The notes under the pieces: model-generated
What the model saw: the letters and a program-made list of their open reading frames with translations, nothing else
The model's database searches: none
Told to the model about the DNA's origin: nothing
Assembly (NCBI GenBank): GCA_010909165.1
Contig: VJWM01000310.1
Location: 25,158-89,157, forward strand
Length of the DNA: 64,000 bases
DNA from: Anthoceros angustus
Taxonomy: Eukaryota; Streptophyta; Anthocerotopsida; Anthocerotales; Anthocerotaceae
Direction: 5' to 3'
Shown here: positions 34,561 to 45,835 of the stretch, in pieces
Position numbering within the stretch: position 1 is the stretch's first letter
Layout of the letters: each line of letters starts with the position of its first letter
Translations under genes and position numbers: made by a program

Positions 34561-34998
34561 CCTCAAGTGGTGGTGGAAATAAAACCCAAGTTGGTGTACT
34601 CCGCTCTCAAGTAGAAGCCACCGAGAAGATGATTCAAGGTGGAGCACTGGAAGGGGTAGCCTTTTGGAAGGGAGAGCATATGATCGAGATTTTCCGATGA
34701 AGTATCGTGGAACAAAGGTAGTAGTCCGTGAGGTACCCACGAGATCCGATGCAGTGGAGACTTAGAGCTAGAACCTAGCAAAGTAGTCAAGATTAGATGT
34801 GGTAGAGAAGGGAGTTTTAGGGTTGCTTAGGAATATGTAGACATATTTGCTTTCAAGATTACATGACAGGAATTCCGGTACATCAATAGATTGAAGGAGG
34901 GCAGACTGAAGGGATCAAGCAAGATAGACCGAATCCTAAGTACTCTATGGTGGTCAAGGATCAGCTAGACCAAGATTTGAGGCAGCGTGATTTATCCT

Positions 34999-35515
34999 GA
35001 CTAAGCGAGTGGGTGGCACCCATCGTGATTGTGCCAAAGAAACAAAGCAAGGGAAAGTGGTGTCAAGATTTTAGGAAGCTTAACGAGGCCACAAAGAAGG
35101 ACCACCATCCCTTGCCTTTCATGGATGCTGCTCGACACCGCAAGGTGTCATGAGATGTATAGCTTCTTGGATGGTTATTCGGTTACAACCAAATCTCTCG
35201 AGGAAGGAGGACTGTGACAAGACCACGCTCACAACGATTGGGGAAATTTATGCTTATTCTAAGTTGCCTTTCGGGTTGTGCAATGCCCCTGCTACTTTTC
35301 AGCGCGTAGTGAATGCCATATTCCGAGATTTTTTGAGGAAGTCCATGGAGGTCTTCCTAGATGATTTTTGCGTGTTTGGAAGAAGGAAATTGCATCTGGA
35401 GCACCTGAGACAATGTTTCCAGAAGTGCAGGGAGTCGAACATGAAACTTCATCCAGGGAAGTGTTATTTCGGTATGACAGAAGGAATCTTACTAGCACAT
35501 CGAGTTTCAAAGTGA
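34999..35515 (+). pseudogene. pol: Reverse transcriptase of the long-LTR Gypsy element
   Basis: Frames together read VAPIVIVPKK, DFRKLNEATKKDHHPLPFMD, YAYSKLPFGLCNAPATFQRV and the catalytic box VFLDDFCVFG (35,351-35,380), followed by LHLEHLRQCFQKC and LHPGKCYFG. These are the core motifs of Ty3/Gypsy RT in order; two of the three catalytic aspartates are the DD of FLDD. The longest intact piece is 35,150-35,515. The first half is frameshifted near 35,140-35,220. RT copies element RNA into DNA in the particle. Confidence 0.78.
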
Positions 35516-35569
35516 GGGGTTGCGTAGATAGGAAAAGGTGCGGTGATAGAGATGGACGCCACAAACCAC

Positions 35570-36150
35570 AAGCAAAGTGCTTTCATAGGTTTGGTAGGTT
35601 ACTATAGAAGATTCATCAAGGATTTTGCCAAGAAGGCCTTGTTGACGATTGACCAAGAAGGACATGCCCTTTGAATGGATGAGGCGGCGGTGAAGTTTCG
35701 CAGCTAAAGGATAGCTTGGTGAACGCACCAACGCTACAACCACCCGGGGAGAAACCATTCCATGTATAATGATGTCCGCTTACGCCACGGGGGACGCCTT
35801 GCCGTAAGAGAAGAAACGGATCATCCAATTTTCTATGCTGTGCAACTTACGGATGCGAGAGAAATTATTCAACCACCGAGAGGAAGGTCTTGGCATCATA
35901 TACTGTAAGAAGTTTAGACACTACCGCTTGCTTGTAAGGTGACGCATGTTGATCATTTTATGCGTTAAAGTACCTTGTGAACAAGATTTGTCGAAGGATT
36001 GCGTGGGTACCACCGCTGCAAGAGTTTGATTATGATGTAGAAACTAGGCGGAAGCAAAGATCGAATCGCCGATTTCCGTCTGAAAACCGGAGAGCGACTT
36101 GAAGCCACGATGACCGATTTCGACGAGGGAGTTGCCACGGCTCGAAGGGG
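35570..36150 (+). pseudogene. RNase H region of the long-LTR Gypsy element
   Basis: The RT connection segment LVGYYRRFIKDFAKKAL lies at about 35,588-35,640. Later words are DHPIFYAVQLTDA (about 35,818), an eroded ERNYSTTERE-like stretch, and HYRLLACKVT / HVDHF near 35,920-35,960. Many single-base shifts occur. The final ~100 bases have lost the usual catalytic Asp context. Confidence 0.55.
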
Positions 36151-36880
36151 AGGACGTGAGCATGTTGTAGACGGCCTCAGCATTGATCAGCAAGCCTTGC
36201 TGCCAGCAGAGAGGTCAAATGAGCGAAAGGGAGTGTGAAAGGCCGCAGCAGGACAACTGGAACCGAGGGGATAAAAGGGCGCCAGTATGGGCGCGAGGAG
36301 GAGGCTGAAATTCTCAAGGGTGGCAGTCAGAGGGCTGCAAGTGGAGGCCGCCACGCAAAAGAAAGAAGCAAAACGGATGAGAGCACCGCTGGGAAGGACC
36401 ACACTTGGCATGGCTGGCCAGGCCATGGGGCCGCAAGAAGGAGAGAAGACCCTAGGGAGGTAGGTGCGCAGGGAGGAGGAGATGCATCCCAACAAGCTTG
36501 AGCAAAACGCAGGAGAAGAAAATGGCGTATCTGGAAATCACTCGTGAGGTGGCCATGGAGGACAGTGAAGGAGGAGGTCGCCATGGAGCACGAGCTGGAC
36601 CTGGACATGAGGCTAGACCAGGGAATGGAAGAAATCCGAACGTTGTTGGAGGAGGAGCTGCAAACGGGCCGCAGCTCAAAAACTTGCAAAGATGGACAAA
36701 GCGGGAGAAACTGGATTTGTGGATGGATCAACGCTGCCGGGGCTGGTGGGCGAGCTAGCAGGAGGCAACGTGGTATGCATGGAAGGAGGAGGTTAGAACG
36801 TGAGGGCGTTCATGCCCAAGGTATCTGAAATGGTGAGGCAAATTTTCTAGAGCATGGAATCATGCCCCGATGGTTTGTCT
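36151..36880 (+). other. Spacer between RNase H and integrase, Glu/Arg-rich frames
   Basis: About 0.7 kb of purine-rich DNA without a recognised pol domain. Overlapping plus frames (36,235-36,501, 36,498-36,758, 36,544-36,828) encode Glu/Arg/Gly-rich peptides such as MRLDQGMEEIRTLLEEELQT. It could be a coiled-coil insertion or simply purine-rich filler. Confidence 0.35.
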
Positions 36881-36892
36881 AGGAGGGGCGCT

Positions 36893-38031
36893 CCACAGAC
36901 AGCCCCTTATTGCCTAAGAGATGGGGTCTTGTACAAGCTTGGTCCGAGAGAAGATTCGCGATGTGAAACTAGAGAAGTCGCTGGTCACGAAGCTTTTACA
37001 TGCGTAAGAGGCTGGTGGTCATTATTCGACGCAAATCACTGAAGAAGGTCTTGGATGCGTGGTGGGCTACAATGCAGAGGGATGTGTGGGAATTTATTAG
37101 GAGGTGTGATGCGTGTCAGAGGGTTGGAAGGCCCACTTTGTCAACACAATGGCCTCTCACCTACATACTACCTTTGGCACCTTTGAGAAGTGGGCATAGA
37201 CTTTGTAGGTCCAATCAAGCCACCCACACAATGGACAGGAAGCAATATATCTTGGTGGCTACTGACTATTGTACAAAGATGGTGGAGGTCAAGCAAGGAA
37301 GGACGACGACACTGCAGAGCAAAAGTTTCTCTTTGAGAACATTATAACAAGCGAGGTATGGATGTCCTTTGGAGTTGGTCGATGGGAACTCATTTCCTCA
37401 ACTCGTGATCGAGACTCACCACCTACTTCAACATTCTAAGATCGAAAGACAACTCCTTACAATCCCAAAGCGAATGGTTTGATTTGAGAAAACGAATGGG
37501 CTGTTGTGTACAATCTTGACCAAGGTAACTCACTCACATGTACGATTGGGACACTAAGCTACAGCTTGCTGGGCTATGACAAAGAGAAGGTGACCACCAA
37601 GAAGACCCTATTATTTAACATATGGGATGTCTCCGTGATGCTGTTGAATTTGAGGTACTACCTACGGGATCATGGAGGATGAGCGATGTCCGTAGAGGAT
37701 AGCTAGATTGAGTCTTTCATTGGAGCATGAGGAAGATAGGGAGGATGCTTTAGGAGACCCAACGCATCCAGGAGCTTAGGAAGGATAGACATGACGGGAA
37801 GTTACGAGACAGCTATTGTGTCCGGGATTTGGTTCTTCTATGATAGCCGATATATGGATTTCTGTGGGAAGCTTAGGTTGAGGTGGATGGGACCTTATGA
37901 GGTCGTATAAAACGGCTCGACAATTGAAGGAGCTAGACGGGAGCCACCTCACCAGTGAATGGATGGAAAGTGAAGAGTACTTTGCACCGAGTGGGTTGTT
38001 TGCGAGGACGCAAACAAGTGAGGGAGCGTGA
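36893..38031 (+). pseudogene. Integrase of the long-LTR Gypsy element
   Basis: Order seen across frames: APYCLRDGVLYKLGP, a damaged His-His half, CDACQRVGRPTLSTQWPLT (zinc-finger Cys pair), IDFVGPI (first catalytic Asp), YILVATDYCTKMVEVK, RYGCPLELV (second Asp region), TTPYNPKANGLI (pre-Glu motif), KTPYYLTYGM-like words, and a C-terminal LRLRWMGPYEVV / VNGWKVK segment. The reading frame SGLFARTQTSEGA closes with a TGA at 38,029-38,031, exactly at the proposed LTR start. The enzyme would insert cDNA into the genome, but this copy is interrupted at least six times. Confidence 0.72.
38015..38028 (+). promoter_or_regulatory. Candidate polypurine tract
   Basis: caagtgagggagcg directly precedes tgaaatgc, the proposed 3' LTR start. 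It is purine-rich but short, so the assignment rests mainly on position. Confidence 0.4.
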
Positions 38032-41000
38032 AATGCAAAACTTTGGGCCATTCATTTTTTGGTTGGAGTTGACAAAACTTGGATCAAGACGAACTAAAAG
38101 TGCCAAAGGAATGCAAGGTATTTCTTGGTGGAAGCTCGACTCAAGTGAGTGCAAGAAGAGATCACCACGGGTGTGCATCAGACGGGAAGGCAAGTAAAAG
38201 TGAACGTGAAGGGAGGCCGTGTGATGACCGCGAGGAGACATGGATAGCAAGGAGGTTGGTACGAGATGTTGTGGAGGCGTGAGAAGTTCAGAGGATAAGT
38301 TCATTTTATTCTTGATGAGTGTTATGCACAAGCCAATTGGGTGTTGGACAATGGAATGTAAGAACTCGAGTTAAGCGTCCTAGGGGTGGATCAGACGGGA
38401 TGGGGCACCTTTGTGTGGGGTGTTTCAGCTTGTTATATTGCAGAAGTGGAGAGCTAATTGAGGGTTTGAGTGGTGCACCCTACGCGAAGGAGGTGTAGGG
38501 TGGTAGTGAGGACGGGCATGGCACTCCTATGTAGGGGAGGTGCATCCCACAGGTAGATGTAGGGTGAGGGTGACCCCACAAGTAGGTAGGGGCGTCCAGG
38601 GTAGGGATAGGTGGCGTCCATAAGTAGGGGGGACAGATGCAAGCAAGATGAAGGGGAGGGTGCAGTAGTGAAACAGACCCCATAGTAGAGAGTGACAAAG
38701 GTGACCTACAGTAGACGAGGGTGACACTCCCCACGGACGAAGGGATGGGGTAGGTAGGATGAGAGTGTCATGAGAGTAGTCTCTAGTAGGGAGTGGTGAG
38801 GTTCCCTACGGGGCAGCAGTGGGGCGGGCCGACCCTACTTGGATACTTGGGAAGCTGATAGGTTTCAACCTAGGAAGTTGTTAAAAAGGCTTGAAACCCA
38901 GGAAGTTGTTAAAAGTATATGCATTGAGGATAAATAGGGTATATTAGGAATAATAATCCATAAATATAAGTGTAGTGTAGGTGTTTATAACAAGTAGGGC
39001 TACTAAATCGACTGGAAATAGTGCCACCGGCAAGGAATCAACGCCCTATATCAATAGTTTTTGTCACAACCAAAGGGCCATGCAAGCGGGTGTGTAGGAG
39101 TGGCACCTAGGAAGTCTGAGGAGGAATCGCGAAGGAAGAGCTTGGGCATGCAGGAAAGCTAGAGGACTTGGTGGGAACGCTGTGCCGTGTGTGTGCAAGG
39201 AGAAGGAGGTGCAAGTAAGGGGTTGTGTGAAGGGATTTGAAGCACTGTGAAGAGCAAGGCGCTGATTTTTGTGTGTCCAACCTGCAAGTGAGGGCGAAGT
39301 AAGGAGGTGTATGTTGTGAGGACACCAAGTTTGAGCTAGGTGGGAATCGGGAGTGAAGAGGAAGTGGTGGAGAAGGGGTCAAGTTGCTCACTTGGTGGAT
39401 CTTGTGTGGCAGTGAAGAAATCTCACAATTGTGTAGGCAGAGGTGGCAACTAGGTGGAAGGCACGTGGCGTGCCCAAGCTTGTATTGTTCTGTAGTTATT
39501 TTGAAGGCAAGATGGTGAAAGCGCCCGCACCTAAGAAGGGCAAATTGGTTGCTAGGGAGCGGAGAAGAGAGGCAGATGCTGAATTTAATTGCTTCCCCGC
39601 ATGTGGAGGCTAGGCACTTGGTAGCATTCGATACGGTCGGAGAACCCAACGTACTGTAGGGTGTATGGCCGCCAGGGCCTATGTCAACTTGGAGATGATA
39701 GAGGAGTGCTTCATAACTTCACTATGCCATGCAGAACTGGAGGGATCGGAAAATAGGGATGCAAGGATCGATCTGTGGTGCCGGATGCCAACACATCCGA
39801 GGTATATGGAAGACCAAATGAGGAGGCTGGAGGGATTGGCATGGAGCTTGAAAGGAAGGTTGAGGAGAAGGGGAAGAGAAAAGGAGAATCTTGTCATGAG
39901 CTACTTGAGAAAGCTATGGACATGTTACAACGCTGCATAAGTCTAGGAGAAAGGTGGTTGGTGCAATCAAGAACTCAAGGAAGAGAAATGGAGAACATTT
40001 GCTAAGATTCTCCTTGGATTGGTGAGTGCCAACGGAAGACATATCTTAGTGATGCAGCTTATATTTCATCCGGAGGTTGTCTAGGGGGCTACCCCATTGG
40101 GGAATGGTAATGTATGATGTTTATTCACCGCGGAAGGTTGCTTATACCCAATGCGAGGAATCCAAGAGCACGTGAAAATACATACCTCCACCTACCGATT
40201 CATATTTATGAGCTCCAAGGATTATTGAAGCCGTGAATTGGAATTTTCCAAGATGGACTTCCAAGTGGTATCATTGGATGCGAGGAGTCCCTAAGCCCGT
40301 GAGAAGTTCCCCAACAAGAGAAGAAGAGGAAAGCAATGGAGGAGCCTACTACGGTCCCACGCAGTGAAGGAGGAGAAGAAGTTTCATGAGAGCATCGGGA
40401 AGAAGGTGGTAGGGAGGCGGTGAGTTGGATCCACTCCCACGGCGGTGGAGAGCGAAGAAGCTCTCGTGGAGAGAGTCAAGGCGGCTATTGCGGAGGAAGT
40501 CAAAGAAGAGCCGGTATGGGAGGAAGAGAAGGAGAAACCAGCTGGAACTTGGGCAAGTAGGAAGGGTGGGCATAACCCATGGGGCTGAGGGAGGCCCACC
40601 GCCCCTACGTGAGGGCAGATCGATGACGTAGGGTGAGGCACCCCTCAGGAAGTGAGTGAGGTCGAGTCCTCACGACGGGTGTGGCACCCGAGGTAGTGAG
40701 GGGGTGTGTCCCTACCTATAGGCGAATGCTCCTAGTGGAGTGGCAGATGGGATAGGCCTATGGATAGGTTTGAGGGGCCCAAAGAAGGAGGCGCTCACAT
40801 GAGCAATGGAGCTAGGGGTGACATGGTTTTGAATTGAACGACCCATGGATGTCTCAAACATCCGTGGCGACTCTGGACACTGGGAGAGGTGTGGCGATGT
40901 GTGGATAGCAAGGAACTTGGATGAGAGGAGGCTTGCCCATGTTGTAGCTACCCTCCTAAGTGGGGCTACCCTCATAAGGGAAGGAAGTAGAACTACCTTA

Positions 41001-43186
41001 GGGGTGTTGGGGCCAAGAGGGAACGTGGATACAAGAATTAAGGGCAGCTCAAACTAGGATTTTAGAGCTAGAGTCAAGTGTAGGTAGGCTTACCGAAAGA
41101 GAAAGGCGACTTACATGGGAGCTTGAGGGAGTCGCGTTGAGGCATCAAGAGATGGTGCAAGAGTTGGATGGCATTATGGTGACACGCTAAGGAGAAGGAA
41201 GGATGGGTCTTGGAGAAGAGAGGGATGAGAGAACAAGTCCAACAATTGGTGTGTGCCATGGCGATGGCCAAGAAGGATGTAAAGGAGGCCCAGAGCCTTT
41301 GAGACTAAGGATGAGTTATTAAATGCAAGGACCCCGAGGTAGGAGAATTGAGAAGGGAGAAGGAGACCCTACAAGAGTCATGGGACTCCTCCGGAGTTAG
41401 AAGAAGCCAATGAGAGAAGCTAATCGTGGGCCTAAGAGGAAGAGAGTCGCAAGAAAGCCGAGGACATGGTACGCCGCTTCGGGTTGTGCAGAGAAGGTTC
41501 AGATCACCATACCTTGCAAAAGAGGATGTTGAGGCGCGTCCACGATGCGGAGGAGAAGTATCATGCTATGTCCATACAAGTGGAAGTATCGTGGAAAGGG
41601 AGGCTTTGCAAGAGAAGTGTGGGACGAGTGGCCCGCACTTGGAAGACTTGAAGAACAAATATCGCAACCCTACAGTTAATTCGCCAATAGGCTCAGAATC
41701 AAGGCTGATCCGGTAGAGCTTTGAGGGAGAGGTTGGCACCCCCATGGTGATGATAGAAGGATGCTAAGCGAAGGTTTGAAGGTCATGGACCTTGTGACCC
41801 AAGCGGAGACGCGTGGAGTCGGTGATGAATGGGAAGAAATGAATGAGCAAGCCGAGGAGATGACCTGGAGGAGGAAGAGGAAGGCATGGAGCAAGATCCA
41901 CGGGAGACCTTCTAAAGAGAGTGTGGAGGCGGGGCCATAAGAAGTGACCCTGGTCCGTAGAGGTGTAGAGGTGGCCCTACATCCGTAGGATCACCGATCA
42001 GAGGTAATTGAAGAGGGTGGTGGTAGCTTGGAGCGTGGGCTCATTGCTTGGGAAGACTTTCTTTAGAGGAGGACAGCATTAATGCTTGTCAACCCAGGGG
42101 TGTGTTGACTAGCTGGATAGGAATGTTGATGTGAGCCATTAAGGCTCACATAGGTAGAATTTGCTAGAATAGAATTTCACCCAAGATGCTTGGATGTCGA
42201 ACTTAAAACTGACTAGGATACACTAAAATAAGGAGTGAGGCTGTGAGGGCGCGCTGTGGAGGTCAGGTGAGGACCTCCCCAAAAGGAGGGAGCTTGTGAA
42301 GTAAAATCATCGTGGTTCTGCGCTCCCTACCGTGAGTCCTTTGCTCCTTGTGAAGGAAGTTCGTGCTTACTGCAAGCCAACGGAAGGCCCGTAGAGAGGG
42401 AGTTTGCAACCGGAGTGCTGGCGGAGGGCCTGCCTCCGCAGTGTTCCGCGAGTTCCCCTTGTGAATGGTTGTGTGAATTGCTTTGCTTTGAGTGTGTGGC
42501 GATGCTCAAGGAACTCTCGGCTTGAGGGTGTGAAAGACCGGAGGTTCTCGCCGTCTGCAAACTACATGCAACCGCCCAAGGAAAACTTGTTTCAGAGACG
42601 GACCCCAGGCGTTGTGCCGTAAGGGCGAGTTGGAATCAATAAGCTAGAGTATGGTATTAGAGTAGGAGGTCATGGAAGGAGAGGTGAGGTGTGTAGGGCT
42701 AAGAAAAGCGTTGATGATGGTAGAGGAACTCTAATATTGAGGAGGGACTTAGGCAGTAGATCATAGCCAAGGCCCAAGGCAGAGCCTAAGGGAGGTGTCC
42801 CAAATCAAGGCGCAGAACGTGCTCTGCTGGTAAGGGGAGCCAGCCGCTGGGAGGATAACATTGCGGAGTCTGGTCGTGGGGTCTGAGGTACGCGTGATGA
42901 TTCCACGCTGGCGAGTAACGTAGCCCTACGATAGTGTACGTGTCGTTGTAGGCGAGGGTGAGTGAATTGCTTCGATTGCCAAAGGTGCAAGTAGTGTAAG
43001 CTACGTTGAGGAATGCAGGGTGATACCTTGCTTGTTGAGGGAAGTTTGGGTGGTTGTAAAATAAATGTGTACGGGTTGAACCTTCGCCTACCGTCAAATC
43101 AAGATCCATGGGACGAACCCAATCAAGCGACAAAGGATAAGGTGTGGACGCCATGTAGAATTCTAAGTCTTGATCCGCCCACCACA
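38029..43186 (+). repeat. 3' LTR of the long-LTR element
   Basis: 5.16 kb direct repeat of 26,158-31,293, ending at cgcccaccaca. It differs from the 5' copy by numerous short indels and substitutions, whereas LTR fragments 1 and 2 are identical to the 5' copy. The start is inferred from the polypurine-like tract and the integrase stop. Confidence 0.78.
39512..41716 (+). pseudogene. LTR-resident coiled-coil coding remnants (3' LTR)
   Basis: Same coding-like block as in the 5' LTR, with different breaks. After MVKAPAPKKGKLVARERRR it reads YVNLEMIEECF, YMEDQMRRLEGLAW and ELLEKAMDMLQRCISLGE, then a Glu/Lys-rich piece (40,440-40,560), LTERERRLTWELEGV (41,085-41,130) and 41,426-41,716. Some stretches are longer open here than in the 5' copy, so the original frame could be inferred by combining the two LTRs. 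Heptad spacing supports a coiled coil. No family recognised. Confidence 0.45.
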
Positions 43187-45835
43187 CTTCCTACCGATGT
43201 GTCATTGCTAAGCTCGGCAGATAATCGCTGCGCGCTGCCGCGATGCACCGCTTTGACGACGGTAATTCCCCGCCGTCGAGCGTCATCGGCGTCGCCTACC
43301 GATGATCCACTACTACCCATCGCATATCACGGTGGGTTTACAATTAACCGACAGTAGTACCGCCAAATGCCTAACGCCTTCTAAACATACTTGGTGCATT
43401 ACCTTGTGGAAAACACATGCCCATCATTTTTCGCAAGCCTGCTAGCTCTTCACTGGACGCTTCCTCGGGTGTCACGCTGTCAAAATTCTTGATCACACCG
43501 AGTAGACCTCGACGACATTGGGGTCAGTTTCGTGTCGGTTTGTCTTCGATGTACACAAAAATGACATACCCTTGGTCATCCTTCTCCACGTGCGAACAAA
43601 ACAGCACCAAGACATGAGGGCTTTGAACGGCTTGTCCAGGCACCAAGAGGCGAATAAACCGGTCTGCAGGGCGTTGTACCCAACTCGCCGGATATATCGA
43701 AAGGAGAGTTGTCTGAAGCATCATTCCGATCATGTCGATGTCTTGCTTGTAAGGACTTTGGAAAGTTGCCAGGGGACGCTGGGGGCGCGTTCACGGGTAT
43801 GCATCTGGCCTTTCGATGCCTGATGGGGTCATGCCTACGGGGCCTCCAGGAATCAAAGGCTGCCACCTCAGTTTTTCTCCTGCGCACTCCATCGGGTTTG
43901 GCGCCTCCCGCTTCTGTTTTGAGGGCCCATCTCGCGCAACAATTGTAGCAAGGAGATCATTGGACATATTAGCAAGTAACATGAGGAAGCATAATTGATC
44001 GCAAGCATTAAGATTGTCAATGTCAGGCGGCGCACATCAATACCGGACCTGGTATTCTTCAAAACACGGATGGCCTGTGAGGTTGGAGCGGTTGACCTTC
44101 AATGAAACCACGCGAATTCGAAAGACACTCCGATTCCGCTGGTCGAATACGAGGGAAAGAGACAAATCATCGCTTTGTCCCTCTCGCTCAATATATCCAC
44201 CATCTCACCGAGTTGGCGCCAAAATCGTCTTCCAGCAGGGAGGAAGGTAGTATGACTATGGGGTCACGATGCAAGAGACTCGCATCGTCGAGCAATCATC
44301 GCAATTCCACTCGCATGGGAAATCATCCAATGCCCGATCGTCGCCAAGTTTAGCCTTCATTCGCCGCTCAAAGGCACATCCGCAAAACAAGTAGTAAAGC
44401 ATATTTATGAGAATATTCCATGTTTTGCCATTTGGCTAAACATGTTTCGCCTTTTGCATAACCTCTGCCTCGATCCTTGCAACTGCTAAGGCAACGAGAC
44501 TTGGCCAGATCTCAGAGCCGCAACATCCGGCCAATCGTCATAATTGATTACGAGCGGGCCACGAGAGCTGGATACAAGTTTGAACATGTCTAGCTACGCG
44601 TCTTCTGCTCGAGCACATTGTGAGCGCACTTTCTTCTACTCTTTGTAGCGCACAATGGCGTGACCTCCGAGAGGAAGAGTTCTTTGATTTTGGTGAACGG
44701 CGACTAGTGATCGATGAAGATCTCGGGCATGTGTCCGAGTCACATCGTGGACTTGCGGCGAGCGCTTGATGATGGACAACCAAGGGAACATGGACGTCCG
44801 GTGAATGTCTCGTCAGAAGCACATCGGACTTGGAAGACACCGCCTGCGGTGGTATAGCGGGACGAGGTCGCAAGCGATGGAGACTTGTTTTGTTCGATCC
44901 ACAGGTGGACACCGAACGGAGCGCGGCGATCAAGAAATTGTATCATGTGGATCGGCGGTAGCGTGCCGCCGCGAACAAGAGAGGCGGGCGCCCTCGATAT
45001 CCCTCCCGATATCCGCAATCTTGGCCGCCTCGGCGCTGCGCGGTACCATTACCCCGGCTTGTTCAAGTCACGGGTGCGAAGAAGTTGAGGATGTTTTGCC
45101 CAGATCCAAATCCGGGCCAGCGGGTGTGTCCCGCGCGAGAGGAGACAAGGTGGCGCCTACAGATCCAGGGTCGCGGGAGTATTTTCAACGTTGTGTTTCA
45201 CCGCAGCCAACTGAATAGAATGAATCCGGAATGGGAGAGTGTTCTTTGTCGCCGACTGTGGTGAGAAGGTCCATGGCATTGTTGATTTTGGTTTGGAGTT
45301 TGCGGAGTGGGTGGGAGGTTCCGGGAGTGGAAGGCGGGGAGACCAAATGTGGTACGAGATCCGATTGCACCTTTGTTTGGAGAGGAGGCGACGAGGCCTC
45401 TGCAAGTGCCGCTCCCTGCTAATCCCAAGTCGAGGAGTTGCGGTCTATGGATGGGGTTATGTGTTCCACCAAGAACCATGCCGCAAGGAATAAGGTGGAC
45501 AATGTTTTGGAATCGTAGTCCGAGTGTGCGTGCACTGAGGAGGCGGTCTTTGTGGGAGAAAGTGCATAGGAAAGTTGGGACATGGCGGCTAAAAGCCTGC
45601 ATGTTTTTTTCGATGAGTAAGGGGAGCAGCATTTGACGATTGATGTGATCGAAGATGAGCCGTGTCGTGACCGGATGGTTGAACAAGCTACCACGGAAAG
45701 GTTTCCGGGTGTGTGAGGGCATTTTGCCGTGTGCATGCATTTCACGGAATGCTCGGACCCGTGAAGGGGACGAGGTTTGCGAGCCCGACGGAAAAATACC
45801 TACTGTATGGTCTACAGTGTGAATGTGGATGGATT
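43187..45835. other. Unassigned GC-rich region, broken frames on both strands
   Basis: The minus strand is smoothly open at 43,524-43,733 (69 codons, with VLVLFCSHVEKDDQGYVIFV) and the plus strand at 44,805-45,218 and 45,239-45,493. None matches a family I know. The plus-strand part may be the decayed 5' end of the DUF7869-like gene. No repeat from elsewhere in the window is present. Confidence 0.3.

Larger units (their letters stand above)
26158..43186 (+). mobile_element. Ty3/Gypsy LTR retrotransposon with ~5.1 kb LTRs (degenerate)
   Basis: Two direct repeats (26,158-31,293 and 38,029-43,186) flank a 6.7 kb interior. In order the interior holds a tRNA-Asp-like primer site, a gag region with a CCHC knuckle, protease, RT with FLDD, RNase H and integrase, the Gypsy order. 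The PKANGL integrase motif, the ATDYCTKMVEVK segment and the tRNA-Asp-type primer site resemble the Athila/Tat side of the family rather than chromoviruses. All proteins are frameshifted. The 5' LTR start is replaced by block A copy 3, so target duplications cannot be checked. Total span is about 17 kb. Confidence 0.82.
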
